Part shown: one piece after another, positions 52,648-61,522 of the stretch
How positions within the stretch are numbered: position 1 is the stretch's first letter
How the letters are laid out: every line of letters starts with the position of its first letter
Assembly: GCF_000426545.1 (NCBI RefSeq)
Contig: NZ_KE384534.1
Coordinates: forward strand, 358,780-422,779
Direction: 5' to 3'
Length of the DNA stretch: 64,000 nucleotides
DNA from: Paenibacillus massiliensis subsp. panacisoli DSM 21345
GTDB taxonomy: Bacteria > Bacillota > Bacilli > Paenibacillales > Paenibacillaceae
Program-made: the position numbers and the translations under genes
The notes under the pieces: generated by a model
The model's database searches: none
Told to the model about the DNA's origin: nothing
Seen by the model: the letters and a program-made list of their open reading frames with translations, nothing else

Positions 52648-53250
52648 ATGAATAGCTTGAAAGAAACGAATAGCCTAGAAGATACGATATATCAAATGAT
52701 TCAAAAGCAAGTAGATACCTGGGAGCAGCAGCTCTTGGACGATATTTATGTGTTGTCGTTCTACATTGAATGTGAGGATGATGATCCTAGACAGCCGCGG
52801 CTGGTGTTCGGCTATAACACAGAATCTCAGGTACAGAATAGCCTGTCCGATGCATCGGACCCTGCTGAAGCCAGATGGAATTATGCATTTTGGCTGCAAA
52901 ATGAGGAGATTGTCATTGGCGATAGCTACGACGATGAGGCGTCCGAGACGCTACCGTTGAGAGATCAATGGGTCAAGTCTCTGCCATCATATTATACGGA
53001 TGAATTGGAAGCAGCAGATTTTAACCAGGCTATGGAGCTGGGTAACCAGATTGTAGCGAATTTCTATGAGCTGGTGAAGGGTGTCATTCAAAGACTGCAC
53101 GATCAGGGAGACGTACAACGTGTGTTCGGTCGTATCGTCCCATTGCTCATTCATGAGCTGGAATATAATGACGAGATCGCTGAGATGAATACGGCCATTA
53201 ACCCTGTGGGTAGTGTGAGGGAATTCGTAGCATGGATTGATTCGATGTAA
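52648..53250 (+). CDS. DUF4303-like protein, immunity-like
   Basis: ATG 52648 has GGGGGG 7 bases upstream. The 200-residue acidic protein has YVLSFYIECEDDDPRQPRLV, FGYNTESQVQ and SDPAEARWNYAFWLQN, which resembles DUF4303. That family is often found near polymorphic toxins and proposed as immunity. The C-terminal part is helical (ELGNQIVANFYELVKGVIQRL). It opens a run of four small plus-strand genes. Confidence 0.6.
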   Translation: MNSLKETNSLEDTIYQMIQKQVDTWEQQLLDDIYVLSFYIECEDDDPRQPRLVFGYNTESQVQNSLSDASDPAEARWNYAFWLQNEEIVIGDSYDDEASETLPLRDQWVKSLPSYYTDELEAADFNQAMELGNQIVANFYELVKGVIQRLHDQGDVQRVFGRIVPLLIHELEYNDEIAEMNTAINPVGSVREFVAWIDSM

Positions 53251-53318
53251 GGTGAGCGTGTTAAATAGTCATTTAGCCATAAAGGCAAAACGTATTACAG
53301 AAAAGAAGGGAGCAAGCG

Positions 53319-53876
53319 ATGAAGCAGAAGCTTATTTTGTTTTTTGCTACAGGGGTCCCCTATGGACTGTGTATGGGATTGTTCATGAGAGTATACAGCG
53401 ACTCATGGCTTGTATCCTCACTGATCTTTGGCGTGGTCTTCGGGCTGTTCATGACAGGGATTGCCTCACTAATCCAGTGGATTAACCTGAAGCGGTTGGG
53501 CTATGAGAAGGGGAAGATCCAAGTCCGAAATACCATCGAGCTCGAAGTTGAGGGAACGAAGCAGGAGATCTTCGAGACCTGTATATCTTCATTACGTATG
53601 CTCACCCGTACCAAGCTCAAGGAGCATAACCTGGTAAGGGGTACGATTGTCGCAACAACTGGCGTAAATTGGCTCACCTGGGGCGAGGTTGTATCCTTTC
53701 AAATGGAGTCGGTGGATGAGCAACGGTGGAGAATTGAAATTGATAGCAGACCCGCACTTCGAACTACAGTGATTGATTACGGAAAGAGTAGAGAGAATGT
53801 GTCCCAAATACTAGGGTATTTTAGAGTCTCCAAGCTTTCATTCCAGGTAGTTCGAGATGAGAATGCCATATCTTAG
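53319..53876 (+). CDS. Hypothetical protein with N-terminal membrane hairpin
   Basis: The 185-residue protein from ATG 53319 (site AAGGGAG) has two transmembrane helices at about 4-24 and 30-52. A cytoplasmic beta-rich domain follows, with TIELEVEGTKQEIFETCISSL near residue 70. No family was recognised. It lies in the second island of small genes. Confidence 0.7.
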   Translation: MKQKLILFFATGVPYGLCMGLFMRVYSDSWLVSSLIFGVVFGLFMTGIASLIQWINLKRLGYEKGKIQVRNTIELEVEGTKQEIFETCISSLRMLTRTKLKEHNLVRGTIVATTGVNWLTWGEVVSFQMESVDEQRWRIEIDSRPALRTTVIDYGKSRENVSQILGYFRVSKLSFQVVRDENAIS

Positions 53877-53942
53877 AATTGACCCAGCCACTTAGCCACA
53901 CAATCTAATAAGCTCAATTTGTAGAAAAGGAAATCGGCGCAG

Positions 53943-54482
53943 ATGAACACTTGTCCAACATGTGATACTACAGAGCTGAAGCAAGCCCATTCTTTCCTAA
54001 GCAGACTTATTCTCTCCAGTTACGTTATTTTAGTGGGGTGGGCCTTTAGCGGGGATGTAGGTATTGGCGTAATCATGGCTATCCTTCCAATCATTATTCC
54101 CTATCCGTATATCTGTCAACAATGTAATCGGATAGAGTTAGGCCTTGCACCGCAGTGCAGTGTTACTGGGGTGATCGGTGTGAACGACCCATTAAGCAAG
54201 ATGCTAATTGCATGGGGACCATCCATGCTGGTCATCGCTCTACTGATTAATAGGTTCCCTTATACTGGCCTTGGTAGAATTGTATATCTGCCCACGATTT
54301 TATTCACGAATACGGCTCTGATCGGGGCTACTCTGTACATGACTCGCAAGCGGAACCTGTTAATCAAGCTTGTATTGTGGATCGCTTGTACTCTGTTGAC
54401 TGTATGGCTATCCATTGCATGGTATCCACAGGAATATCTTCCACCAGTCATTGAGCAGTTACGAGGGACTGAGATGAAATGA
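53943..54482 (+). CDS. Hypothetical membrane protein with two CxxC pairs
   Basis: The 179-residue protein has NTCPTCDTTEL at the start and YICQQCNRIEL near residue 58: two CxxC pairs that could form one zinc ribbon interrupted by a transmembrane pair (about 24-55). Two more hydrophobic segments occur at about 87-103 and 140-157. A weak GGAAATCGG-type site precedes ATG 53943. Function unknown. Confidence 0.65.
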   Translation: MNTCPTCDTTELKQAHSFLSRLILSSYVILVGWAFSGDVGIGVIMAILPIIIPYPYICQQCNRIELGLAPQCSVTGVIGVNDPLSKMLIAWGPSMLVIALLINRFPYTGLGRIVYLPTILFTNTALIGATLYMTRKRNLLIKLVLWIACTLLTVWLSIAWYPQEYLPPVIEQLRGTEMK

Positions 54483-54510
54483 AGAAGCCTGCAAGGAGGA
54501 GAACAGCAGC

Positions 54511-54981
54511 ATGGACAGCCAGCCCGGCAGTAGTGTGACATATACCGAGCAGCATATGGAGCTGGTTCGGCAGGGGCTACGGGCTATACGTGAGTATTGG
54601 CAGGGTGCCAATACTGTGGAGAAGCGAAGCCTGCTCTTTTGCCTGGACCGATATCTTGATCCATACTTTGGCTATGAGCTGTCCTTCAAGGAGGAGTTAA
54701 TACAGCTACTGGAGCGGGAGCTATTCGGCTGCAACGTGCAGATTGTGAAGGAGGATATTCTTCAGCTGCTGAGCGAATACGCGTCTGACAGACTCGATTA
54801 TCTGGCGGAGCATTTGATGGATATGGATCCTGAGCTACTTCCAGATGCGATTTATGCGCTAGGGCTTACCTTTAATGCGGCTTACCTTCCGATCGTGACC
54901 AGGTTTGAGCAGCATGAACAGCCTGTAGTTCGAGCAGCAGCGACACAGGCACTGATTGAATTGGGTAGGAAGCAGGAGTAA
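54511..54981 (+). CDS. HEAT-like helical repeat protein
   Basis: The 156-residue helical protein from ATG 54511 (AAGGAGGAGAAC upstream) ends DAIYALGLTFNAAYLPIVTR, then QPVVRAAATQALIELG, a HEAT pair. The ending closely parallels the immunity-like protein at 7718-8149, so the two islands carry members of the same family. An immunity or adaptor role is an inference. Confidence 0.65.
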   Translation: MDSQPGSSVTYTEQHMELVRQGLRAIREYWQGANTVEKRSLLFCLDRYLDPYFGYELSFKEELIQLLERELFGCNVQIVKEDILQLLSEYASDRLDYLAEHLMDMDPELLPDAIYALGLTFNAAYLPIVTRFEQHEQPVVRAAATQALIELGRKQE

Positions 54982-55003
54982 AGCGATATATGGCTGTACA
55001 ACA

Positions 55004-55050
55004 AAGACGCGCAGTGAGCCCTGACTACAGGACATCGCTGCGCGTTCATT
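55004..55050. terminator. Bidirectional terminator
   Basis: ACGCGCAGTGA pairs with TCGCTGCGCGT (one mismatch) around about 20 bases, with T-rich flanks in both directions (TTCATTCGTTT; TCTTTGTTG on the minus strand). Flanking genes converge. Confidence 0.75.
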
Positions 55051-55078
55051 CGTTTGGGTCTATCGGACAATTCTAACC

Positions 55079-56068
55079 TTATCGCTCGATGGGCCTCGTG
55101 TTCTGGATACGTGCATGGGGTGACGTCGTTCGATGTGATGCATAGCTATGTAAAATCATACCGATGACCACCAGCATCATGCCGAACCAGGCTACTGGAG
55201 ACGGAAGAGGAAGCGACAGGAACAACAGTTCACCAGCCAAGGCAAACAGCACCTCCATAGATTGGGTAGCTTCGACGGAGGCTAGTTTGCGAAGATCTCC
55301 GCGCACCAGATCTGTTGCTTTGAAGAACAGAACCGTAGCAATCACCCCGGAAAATAGAGCAACCAGCAGCGCCTGAAGGCTCTGCTCCCTACTGGGCAAT
55401 CCTGCGGTGGCAAGACCATACAAGGATAGTAGCAGCCAGAAGGGCAGACTGGCGATGGTCATGCCTAGTACCCGCTGGGTGGTATCCAGTCGCCCCCCGC
55501 AGAGCTCCATCATTTTACGATTGCCTAGTGGATAGGCGACCGAGGCGAGCAGCACAGGAATGACACCTAGCAGCAGACTTTTCGGTGATATTCCTTGCGC
55601 GTGCTCAACCTGCATCAGAACAATGCCCAGAAGAATTACGAGAGACAAGGCAAGGCCTTTAACGGGAATTTTCCCGCGGTGTTGAACAGGGCCGTTACTG
55701 GTTAGGATGGTCTCGACAAATAACGGTGCGAGCAAAGTACCAGATATAATCGTCATCTGCCATGTACCCGCAATCAGCCATCCCGGCGAATAGGCCGAAG
55801 CAAGGCACAAGGGGGCGTAGAAGAAGCCGAAGCCGACCGTGCTCCATAGTATCCAGCTACCGGGGTTTTTCTTCATTTCTGCTAAAAGAGGACGAAGTCT
55901 GTGTCTGAACAGCACCAGGCACAGGAGAAGTGGAAGCATAAACAGATATCTCAACGAAGCGCTCCACACCCAGCTTCCACCTGACTGCTGCATGGATGAA
56001 TTGAGTACAAAAGTGAAGGCGAAAAAGAAAGACGCAGCTATACCAATAACAATCGGCTTCACATCCAT
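55079..56068 (-). CDS. EamA/EmrE-type multidrug-resistance-like transporter
   Basis: The 329-residue membrane protein has ten predicted transmembrane helices in two repeats (IGIAASFFFAFTFVLNSSMQ at the start). It fits the DMT superfamily group labelled putative multidrug resistance efflux transporter. Its ATG 56068 lies one base after the upstream GntR stop codon, with GAGGTGA inside that gene's end, so the two are translationally coupled. The substrate is unknown. Confidence 0.85.
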   Translation of the reverse strand: MDVKPIVIGIAASFFFAFTFVLNSSMQQSGGSWVWSASLRYLFMLPLLLCLVLFRHRLRPLLAEMKKNPGSWILWSTVGFGFFYAPLCLASAYSPGWLIAGTWQMTIISGTLLAPLFVETILTSNGPVQHRGKIPVKGLALSLVILLGIVLMQVEHAQGISPKSLLLGVIPVLLASVAYPLGNRKMMELCGGRLDTTQRVLGMTIASLPFWLLLSLYGLATAGLPSREQSLQALLVALFSGVIATVLFFKATDLVRGDLRKLASVEATQSMEVLFALAGELLFLSLPLPSPVAWFGMMLVVIGMILHSYASHRTTSPHARIQNTRPIER

Positions 56069-56069
56069 G

Positions 56070-56735
56070 TCACCTCAGCTCGGATGGCTCAGTCAGGAGC
56101 TTTCCGAGACTCAGCCAATTGTCTTCAACGAGACGAGCAACGCGGTCGTATTCCTTAAGCCTGCATGCATCCATGATTTGAAGATGCTGCTCTACCGATT
56201 GCAAGCCATTCAAGGTATTAAATTGTGATATTTCCAACCGCTGAATCTTGGGTATGCTACGTTCCAGTGCCAATATAATCTCAGGATTTGCTGCGACATC
56301 CAGAAAGACCTTATGAAAGCTCGTATCTGCCTCTACAGCTTGAATTGCATTACCTCGTTCAATGGCATGCTGTAATGAGGCATTGCACTCCTCCAAAGCC
56401 TGAATATCTGCGGGCTCTAGTAGAGGAGCTGCAAGTCTGGCCGCCAAAGCGTGTAAGACAGCGACAACGGTAAAAGCGTGCTCAGCCTCCTTCACATGTA
56501 ATGGAGCAACAAAAGTAGATGACCCCGGAAGCGATCCCACCAGACCTTCATCCTCCAGCTTCTTGAGCGCTTCTCGGACAGGGGTGCGGCTAATTCCGAA
56601 TTTCTCAGCTAAGTCCTTGTCACTGAGCCGCTCTTCAGGCTGTAGTTCCAGTGTAATGATGGACCTTCTTAACGTGTGATAGACTTCATCACGCAACGAC
56701 ATACGTTGAATGGGCTTAATGATATGTTTATCCAT
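56070..56735 (-). CDS. GntR/FadR-family regulator
   Basis: The 221-residue protein has a GntR winged helix (LSDKDLAEKFGISRTPVREAL at about 37-57) and an FCD domain (VEADTSFHKVFLDVAANPEI is the D-x3-H stretch). It is first in a two-gene operon with the EamA transporter, which it probably controls. No Shine-Dalgarno precedes ATG 56735. A 27-bp inverted repeat abuts the start codon, suggesting autorepression and perhaps leaderless translation. Confidence 0.87.
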   Translation of the reverse strand: MDKHIIKPIQRMSLRDEVYHTLRRSIITLELQPEERLSDKDLAEKFGISRTPVREALKKLEDEGLVGSLPGSSTFVAPLHVKEAEHAFTVVAVLHALAARLAAPLLEPADIQALEECNASLQHAIERGNAIQAVEADTSFHKVFLDVAANPEIILALERSIPKIQRLEISQFNTLNGLQSVEQHLQIMDACRLKEYDRVARLVEDNWLSLGKLLTEPSELR

Positions 56736-56762
56736 AAAACCAATATATCAGATATCGGTTTT
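56736..56762. promoter_or_regulatory. Inverted repeat abutting the GntR start codon
   Basis: AAAACCAATAT and ATATCGGTTTT are complementary arms (one mismatch) around ATCAG. The repeat ends one base before the start codon, where a ribosome site would normally lie. It is probably the operator of the GntR protein. Confidence 0.65.
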
Positions 56763-57059
56763 ACCAGCAATGAAATCTAAGCAACTCATTCACCAATTTC
56801 TTCGTCTACATATAACATCACAGAACTAGGTCATTTTGTTCAGAATGAATGGTATTCATTTGATATAAAAGTAAAAATTTATACAAAATATATAGTTCTA
56901 ATTTCCTATCAATATGATAAAGGGCCTGAATTTAATGTAATTCACTCTCCATTTTTCGATTATGATGAAAGTAATTTCCATAACATCAATCGACATACTT
57001 CTATGGGAATTGACAAGCATTACTTACATCAAATTATCAAATTACGGGAGGCTTTTGCC
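56763..57059 (+). other. AT-rich leader of the large Gly-rich gene
   Basis: AT-rich DNA with no gene on either strand. Frame upstream of ATG 57060 is open to ATG 57003 but without a ribosome site. The promoter is not clearly placed. Confidence 0.45.
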
Positions 57060-60000
57060 ATGACTACATTAGACAACGGGTTCCTGACACCGGAGGAAGT
57101 AGCACAATCATTATTATTTTCAGAGGTTCAGCGAGGTCTCATCGGGGATACGATCCATCTGGTTGCGGCAAATCTGGAGCTCACCAAGGAATACTTCAAG
57201 GATATGAATGTTCACTACATCATTCATGCGGACACAATCCATTTGCGCGAGAATTTAGTAGTTCCAGGTAGAAATATCACTATGAATGCTCGCATTATCT
57301 GGTCAGATTGCCCAATAACCATTGATACTTCTTATACAAGCAGACCTGTAGAGGACTACGAAAACAATCCGGCAAGATCGGGCACAGCAAAGGAAGAGAA
57401 AGGCATGAATGGGGAGCACGGGGCCAACGGTAAAGACGGAGGTCATGGGAGCACAGGTGGACATATTGTATTGGTAGCCGAGCGCTATGAGCTGGGAGGA
57501 GAACTCAAGCTGATTGCCAGTGGCGGTCCAGGTGGGCGTGGACAAGATGGCGGCCAGGGGGCAGTAGGAACAGAAGGAGTGGAAGGAAGGGATATCGAGT
57601 TCAATCCCAAGCGGCGTTATCTTTTTGGTGCTGCTCCCGGAAAAAATGGTGGGAATGGCGGCAACGGTGGAAATGCGGGGAGATCCGGTAACGGAGGTAA
57701 TGGTGGCGATATATTTGTGGGCTATGTGAAATCAGCCTCGGAGCACCTGATTATACTGGACAGTGCAGCGGGGCAGCCTGGAGCGGAAGCAGAGCCAGGT
57801 AAGGGCAATTCAGGGGGAAAGGGAGGAATAGGTGCTCATGAATTAGAGTTTGTTGTTTTCCCACCAACTTTTGTGCAGAGTGATAAACGTGGCGACAACG
57901 GGGCGGATGGCACAGATGGCCAAGATGGGGCGCGAGCTGTTCCCGCTGTACCAGGCAAGGCAGGCCAACTGGCAAAGATATTGATCAAGCATGCTCAATT
58001 CCATGGCTCGCCCATCGAGCATGTCTCTATACAGGAAGAATTTATTACATTCTATCAGAACGGGATGCTGTGTGCCTCATTAGAGCAACAAATGCTGACA
58101 CTTCACAAGGCTAGCGTAGCTTATATGGCCGGCAGTAAAGATACTTTGAATGAAGCTGCTGTCCTGCTGGAATGGCTGATCAACACCTTGCCGGATGAGG
58201 AATGGTTCGACAAGATGCGAGCAAGCCAGGTGCAGACCACAGCATTCATGAAGCTATTTCTCACTAGTTCGGTTCAGTGGCTGGCATTGCGCAGTAAAGC
58301 GATTATTCTCCTCGCACAATTAGGTGATGGACTGGATTACTTCGGAAACCCATGGAACTGGACGCCCTTAATGCCTTTGAAAGAATATCAGCAGCGCGGA
58401 AGCGATCTGATTACAGCGGCGAAGCAGGCTGAGGATCTCTATATCGAGTATATGCAGGCACAAAATAGTCAACACAACCGAGAGGGTGCGCTGACGAAGG
58501 CACTGACAATTTCAGCCGACAAGGTTGTTTCAATGGACAAGGAGCGGGCTAAGTCTATAGCGGATCGATCAGAGCTCAAAAACGACATTGACAGCATGCT
58601 GGGAAATTTGTTTGAGAAGGAAAAGACATTAGAGACAACCGCAGGTGAGTTCGTGGAGGCATTAAGAAATCAACTGGCGCTTGATTCACTGAAGGCTACC
58701 TTCAATCTGGTCGTCAATGGAGTGGCTCTTGTCACTAGCGTAACGCCTGTTATGACCGCAGTGCGCACGGGGGGAGCCATATATTCAGCTGTAAGTAGCT
58801 GCTTCGAGTCCAAGGCAAGCGTAGCGATTCGCAATCATAGCAAAGATCCGGAGCAGGTTGAGAAGGAGAAGAAGAAACAAGAAGAGGCCTTAAACAAATC
58901 CATCAATATTGTGAAAAAAGGATTTTCCTCTATATATGGTCTATATCAGAGCGGTAGGGAGCTGCGCGATATCGGCGAGCAGATGGGACAAGCCCAAGAT
59001 AAATTCGGTTATCGTGCCTCCATGTTCAAGATGACTCGAAAGGAATTCGAAAGCATGCTGGAGCCTGTATACAAAAAGGTTCCCGCGGAGAAAGTGGAGA
59101 GTTATCGCAATGCCTTCTATGATTATTTGAAAGTGGTGGAGGGCTATCAAGAAAAGGTGCAGAGCTACGGTGCCAAGTTCCTTGAGGAAGAAAAGCTGCT
59201 GGCAGATGCCACACGCCTGCGTGCTGAGGATGAGCGTCTTCGTCAGGCTCTGGGTGATCAAGTGGACCCATCGCTACCTTTGTTCCATACGTACATCTTC
59301 AGCATGTACAATGATGCCAAGCAGAGCCTGATTGACTTCTTATATCAGGAATATCAGGCGTTCCGTTACATGGTGCTGGGTCATGATCTATTCCCACAGA
59401 TTCGTGGCAGCCACGTAGCCGAATTAAGCCAGATTCATGCGACGATTACGAATAAAATCATAGATGCAGTGAATCACTCAGAGACGCCAATCCAGACGTA
59501 TCGCAATATTACCGTGATCTTCAATGAAGCTACTTATCCGGAGCAGTTCCGAGCGCTGCGTGAGCATAGACAGGCGTTCTTCGCCCTGTCCCTGGACAAT
59601 AAGATTGTGAGGGAGAAAATTGCGGGGAAAGCACATATGACGGCTAGTCAATGCCAGGTTCAGCTGCCGGGTGCGAGGCTTGAATCTGGCAATGTTCATG
59701 TGAGATTCACTCACATGGGTTCTTCTACCTTCCTGGACCCGCAGGGAGAGCGATTTGATTTTGTGCATAAGAAAAGCCAGGGTTTTTATGAATATCAGGT
59801 CTCAATTACTCCAGCAGTTCCACAAGGTGTGACGGAAAAAATCGAGAGCTATTCGGGAGGCAGTGCAGGAGATGGCCTCGGCCGAATCATGCCGGGATTG
59901 TTAGCTTTGTGGTCCATAGAAATACCACTGGAGGACTTGAACAATGATCCGTTGAATAGAGGGGTAGACCTCAAGGATGTGAATAAGATCGTAATGACGT

Positions 60001-60179
60001 TTGACGGCACCGCTGTAGCTTATACAGGCCGCAAGTCAGTCAAGAGCAATAGTAAGCTTGAAGAATTATCGCTGAAAGGCAAGGCGATACCGGTAGTCGA
60101 GGATCATGAAATGTACGTGGCGGGTGCTGCAGCATCTCCTGAATATAAGGTGTCGGAAGCTATCATTATTGAATTGTAG
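57060..60179 (+). CDS. Large Gly-rich, helical toxin-like protein of unknown function
   Basis: ATG 57060 has GGGAGG 7 bases upstream and gives 1039 residues; ATG 57003 lacks a site. About 1-110 is a beta-rich domain (HLVAANLEL, IHADTIHLRENLVV). About 113-300 is Gly-rich with G-x-x-G runs (GEHGANGKDGGHG; GKNGGNGGNGGNAG) alternating with strands. About 320-820 is helical, with one hydrophobic hairpin near 548-585 (FNLVVNGVALVTSVTPVM, then TGGAIYSAVSS) and coiled coils around it. The end is a beta domain (VHVRFTHMGSSTFLDPQG; WSIEIPLEDLNN). A long helical bundle with one hydrophobic hairpin recalls alpha-pore-forming toxins and the TcA shell/pore region, but this is fold-level resemblance only. 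There is no signal peptide. It is convergent with three tail-collar genes. Confidence 0.65.
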   Translation: MTTLDNGFLTPEEVAQSLLFSEVQRGLIGDTIHLVAANLELTKEYFKDMNVHYIIHADTIHLRENLVVPGRNITMNARIIWSDCPITIDTSYTSRPVEDYENNPARSGTAKEEKGMNGEHGANGKDGGHGSTGGHIVLVAERYELGGELKLIASGGPGGRGQDGGQGAVGTEGVEGRDIEFNPKRRYLFGAAPGKNGGNGGNGGNAGRSGNGGNGGDIFVGYVKSASEHLIILDSAAGQPGAEAEPGKGNSGGKGGIGAHELEFVVFPPTFVQSDKRGDNGADGTDGQDGARAVPAVPGKAGQLAKILIKHAQFHGSPIEHVSIQEEFITFYQNGMLCASLEQQMLTLHKASVAYMAGSKDTLNEAAVLLEWLINTLPDEEWFDKMRASQVQTTAFMKLFLTSSVQWLALRSKAIILLAQLGDGLDYFGNPWNWTPLMPLKEYQQRGSDLITAAKQAEDLYIEYMQAQNSQHNREGALTKALTISADKVVSMDKERAKSIADRSELKNDIDSMLGNLFEKEKTLETTAGEFVEALRNQLALDSLKATFNLVVNGVALVTSVTPVMTAVRTGGAIYSAVSSCFESKASVAIRNHSKDPEQVEKEKKKQEEALNKSINIVKKGFSSIYGLYQSGRELRDIGEQMGQAQDKFGYRASMFKMTRKEFESMLEPVYKKVPAEKVESYRNAFYDYLKVVEGYQEKVQSYGAKFLEEEKLLADATRLRAEDERLRQALGDQVDPSLPLFHTYIFSMYNDAKQSLIDFLYQEYQAFRYMVLGHDLFPQIRGSHVAELSQIHATITNKIIDAVNHSETPIQTYRNITVIFNEATYPEQFRALREHRQAFFALSLDNKIVREKIAGKAHMTASQCQVQLPGARLESGNVHVRFTHMGSSTFLDPQGERFDFVHKKSQGFYEYQVSITPAVPQGVTEKIESYSGGSAGDGLGRIMPGLLALWSIEIPLEDLNNDPLNRGVDLKDVNKIVMTFDGTAVAYTGRKSVKSNSKLEELSLKGKAIPVVEDHEMYVAGAAASPEYKVSEAIIIEL

Positions 60180-60180
60180 A

Positions 60181-60240
60181 TCTCATAATTGCGATTGCAA
60201 GACCTATGATTGTGATTGCAAGATCTATGATTGCGATATT
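60181..60240 (+). repeat. Three 21-bp direct repeats after the stop codon
   Basis: Units of the form CTATGATTGTGATTGCAAGAT follow each other with few changes, starting two bases after the stop codon of the large protein gene. The last unit is partial. Confidence 0.7.
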
Positions 60241-60254
60241 AGCATTGATGACAA

Positions 60255-60289
60255 GAAGAAAAGCTCAGCGGTTGCGCTGAGCTTCTTCA
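60255..60289. terminator. Terminator of the large gene, probably bidirectional
   Basis: GAAGAAAAGCTCAGC pairs with GCTGAGCTTCTTC around GGTTGC. The next gene converges from the minus strand. Confidence 0.8.
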
Positions 60290-60339
60290 TGTCCAATCGT
60301 AAAGACTGGGCAGGGGGTAATACATAGACACCTTGTCGT

Positions 60340-60879
60340 TTATGGACGTACAGGGTAATAATCTCCATTCAGGCAGATGATGAAATTCTGCGCAATGAAG
60401 GGCTGCATGTTGTTATGGGGCTGCGACCCACCGACTGCCCCTAAGGTCATGGGAGACATCTGGGCAGCAGGAGTAGAGTTATACAAAAGCGGCTGCGGCA
60501 AAGTAGGAGCAGGCTTGGGAGCTTGCGCCCAGTAGCTGTCTGTTGGGCTGTTCTGATTACCATTCACAGCTACTGCTTGAGCAGTATGGGTATGATTAGG
60601 TGTCTGAGATAAGACCAGCGTAACCTGTGCTGACCCTGTCTTGGCCCCTATGATATGATGCGTAAGACCAACGCCTTGACCCTGGTGCAGGACTGCGGAG
60701 CCCATGAGATTAGGAAGCGCAAATGTAGTTTTTCCGTCTCCTCCATATTGGAAGCCAATGATGGAATAGAGAGCGGTATAATCGGTAATCTTGAGCAATT
60801 GACCATTGCACAGAGCCCAGTCGCGGGGTGCATAATTGCCAGAGAAAATTCGAATCTCGCCAGTAAATGCGTCAGCCAT
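60340..60879 (-). CDS. Phage-tail-collar (microcystin-dependent protein-like) protein 1
   Basis: The 179-residue protein opens with the collar domain: FTGEIRIFSGNYAPRDWALC, then NGQLL, ALYSIIGFQYGGDGKTTFAL and PNLMGS. It ends QPHNNMQPFIAQNFIICLNG, the conserved tail of this family. The middle is a Pro/Thr-rich variable loop. Related domains form trimeric tips of phage tail fibres; free-standing bacterial versions are of unclear function. It is the last gene of a four-gene minus-strand operon, with AAGGAGG upstream. Confidence 0.88.
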   Translation of the reverse strand: MADAFTGEIRIFSGNYAPRDWALCNGQLLKITDYTALYSIIGFQYGGDGKTTFALPNLMGSAVLHQGQGVGLTHHIIGAKTGSAQVTLVLSQTPNHTHTAQAVAVNGNQNSPTDSYWAQAPKPAPTLPQPLLYNSTPAAQMSPMTLGAVGGSQPHNNMQPFIAQNFIICLNGDYYPVRP

Positions 60880-60902
60880 GTACGTACCTCCTTATAATTA
60901 CT

Positions 60903-61421
60903 TCAACCTCTTGAGGGGTAGATCCCTGTAGTAGCAATAGCGTAGACCAGTACGAGATAAGGCTGCATATTATCGTGGGCGGATGAGCTCCCCGATTCTT
61001 TGATGCTTCCAACGGCCATTTGTGTAGCATTTCCCCCGGTTGTGCCTGCAGTTGTCTCATTCTGACTGAAGGAATCTGCTACAGCGGACCAGGTATTTCC
61101 ATTGGGAGAAGCCACTTTTGGAGCTTCAGGGCTTGAGAATACCTGATGTGTATGCTGTGGAATCTCATTAACGGTCAGTGTGTGCGAAGCCTCTCCCTGA
61201 GAAGTACCGAGAGGAATGCTGGTGGATACATGAATAGGCGTGCGTCCACGATAATCAGGGAGCGCAAAAGTTGTTCGGCCGTCACCTCCATACACATTGG
61301 AGAGAATGGAGTATAGTGCTTGGTTCATATTAATTTGAAGAATTTGACCTTCACAAGCGGCCCATCCCTTGGGGATGGCATTGTAGGGAAACAGTCTAAT
61401 TTCGCCTAGGAACGGCTCCAT
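60903..61421 (-). CDS. Phage-tail-collar (microcystin-dependent protein-like) protein 2
   Basis: The 172-residue paralogue has FLGEIRLFPYNAIPKGWAAC, EGQILQI, YGGDGRTTFALPDYRGRTPI and the ending SSAHDNMQPYLVLVYAIATTG. The middle (about 95-140) differs almost completely from its neighbours, the usual variable zone of receptor-tip proteins. The start ATG 61421 has TAGGAGG. It is 23 bases from the next collar gene. Confidence 0.88.
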   Translation of the reverse strand: MEPFLGEIRLFPYNAIPKGWAACEGQILQINMNQALYSILSNVYGGDGRTTFALPDYRGRTPIHVSTSIPLGTSQGEASHTLTVNEIPQHTHQVFSSPEAPKVASPNGNTWSAVADSFSQNETTAGTTGGNATQMAVGSIKESGSSSAHDNMQPYLVLVYAIATTGIYPSRG

Positions 61422-61522
61422 AGTATGACCTCCTAATAAAAGTGGTTAAGTCTGTTGGAACTCATTTTTCCACTGATGAACTATTGTAAAATCGTTGTTA
61501 AAGGAATTTAAAAAAGAACTGT

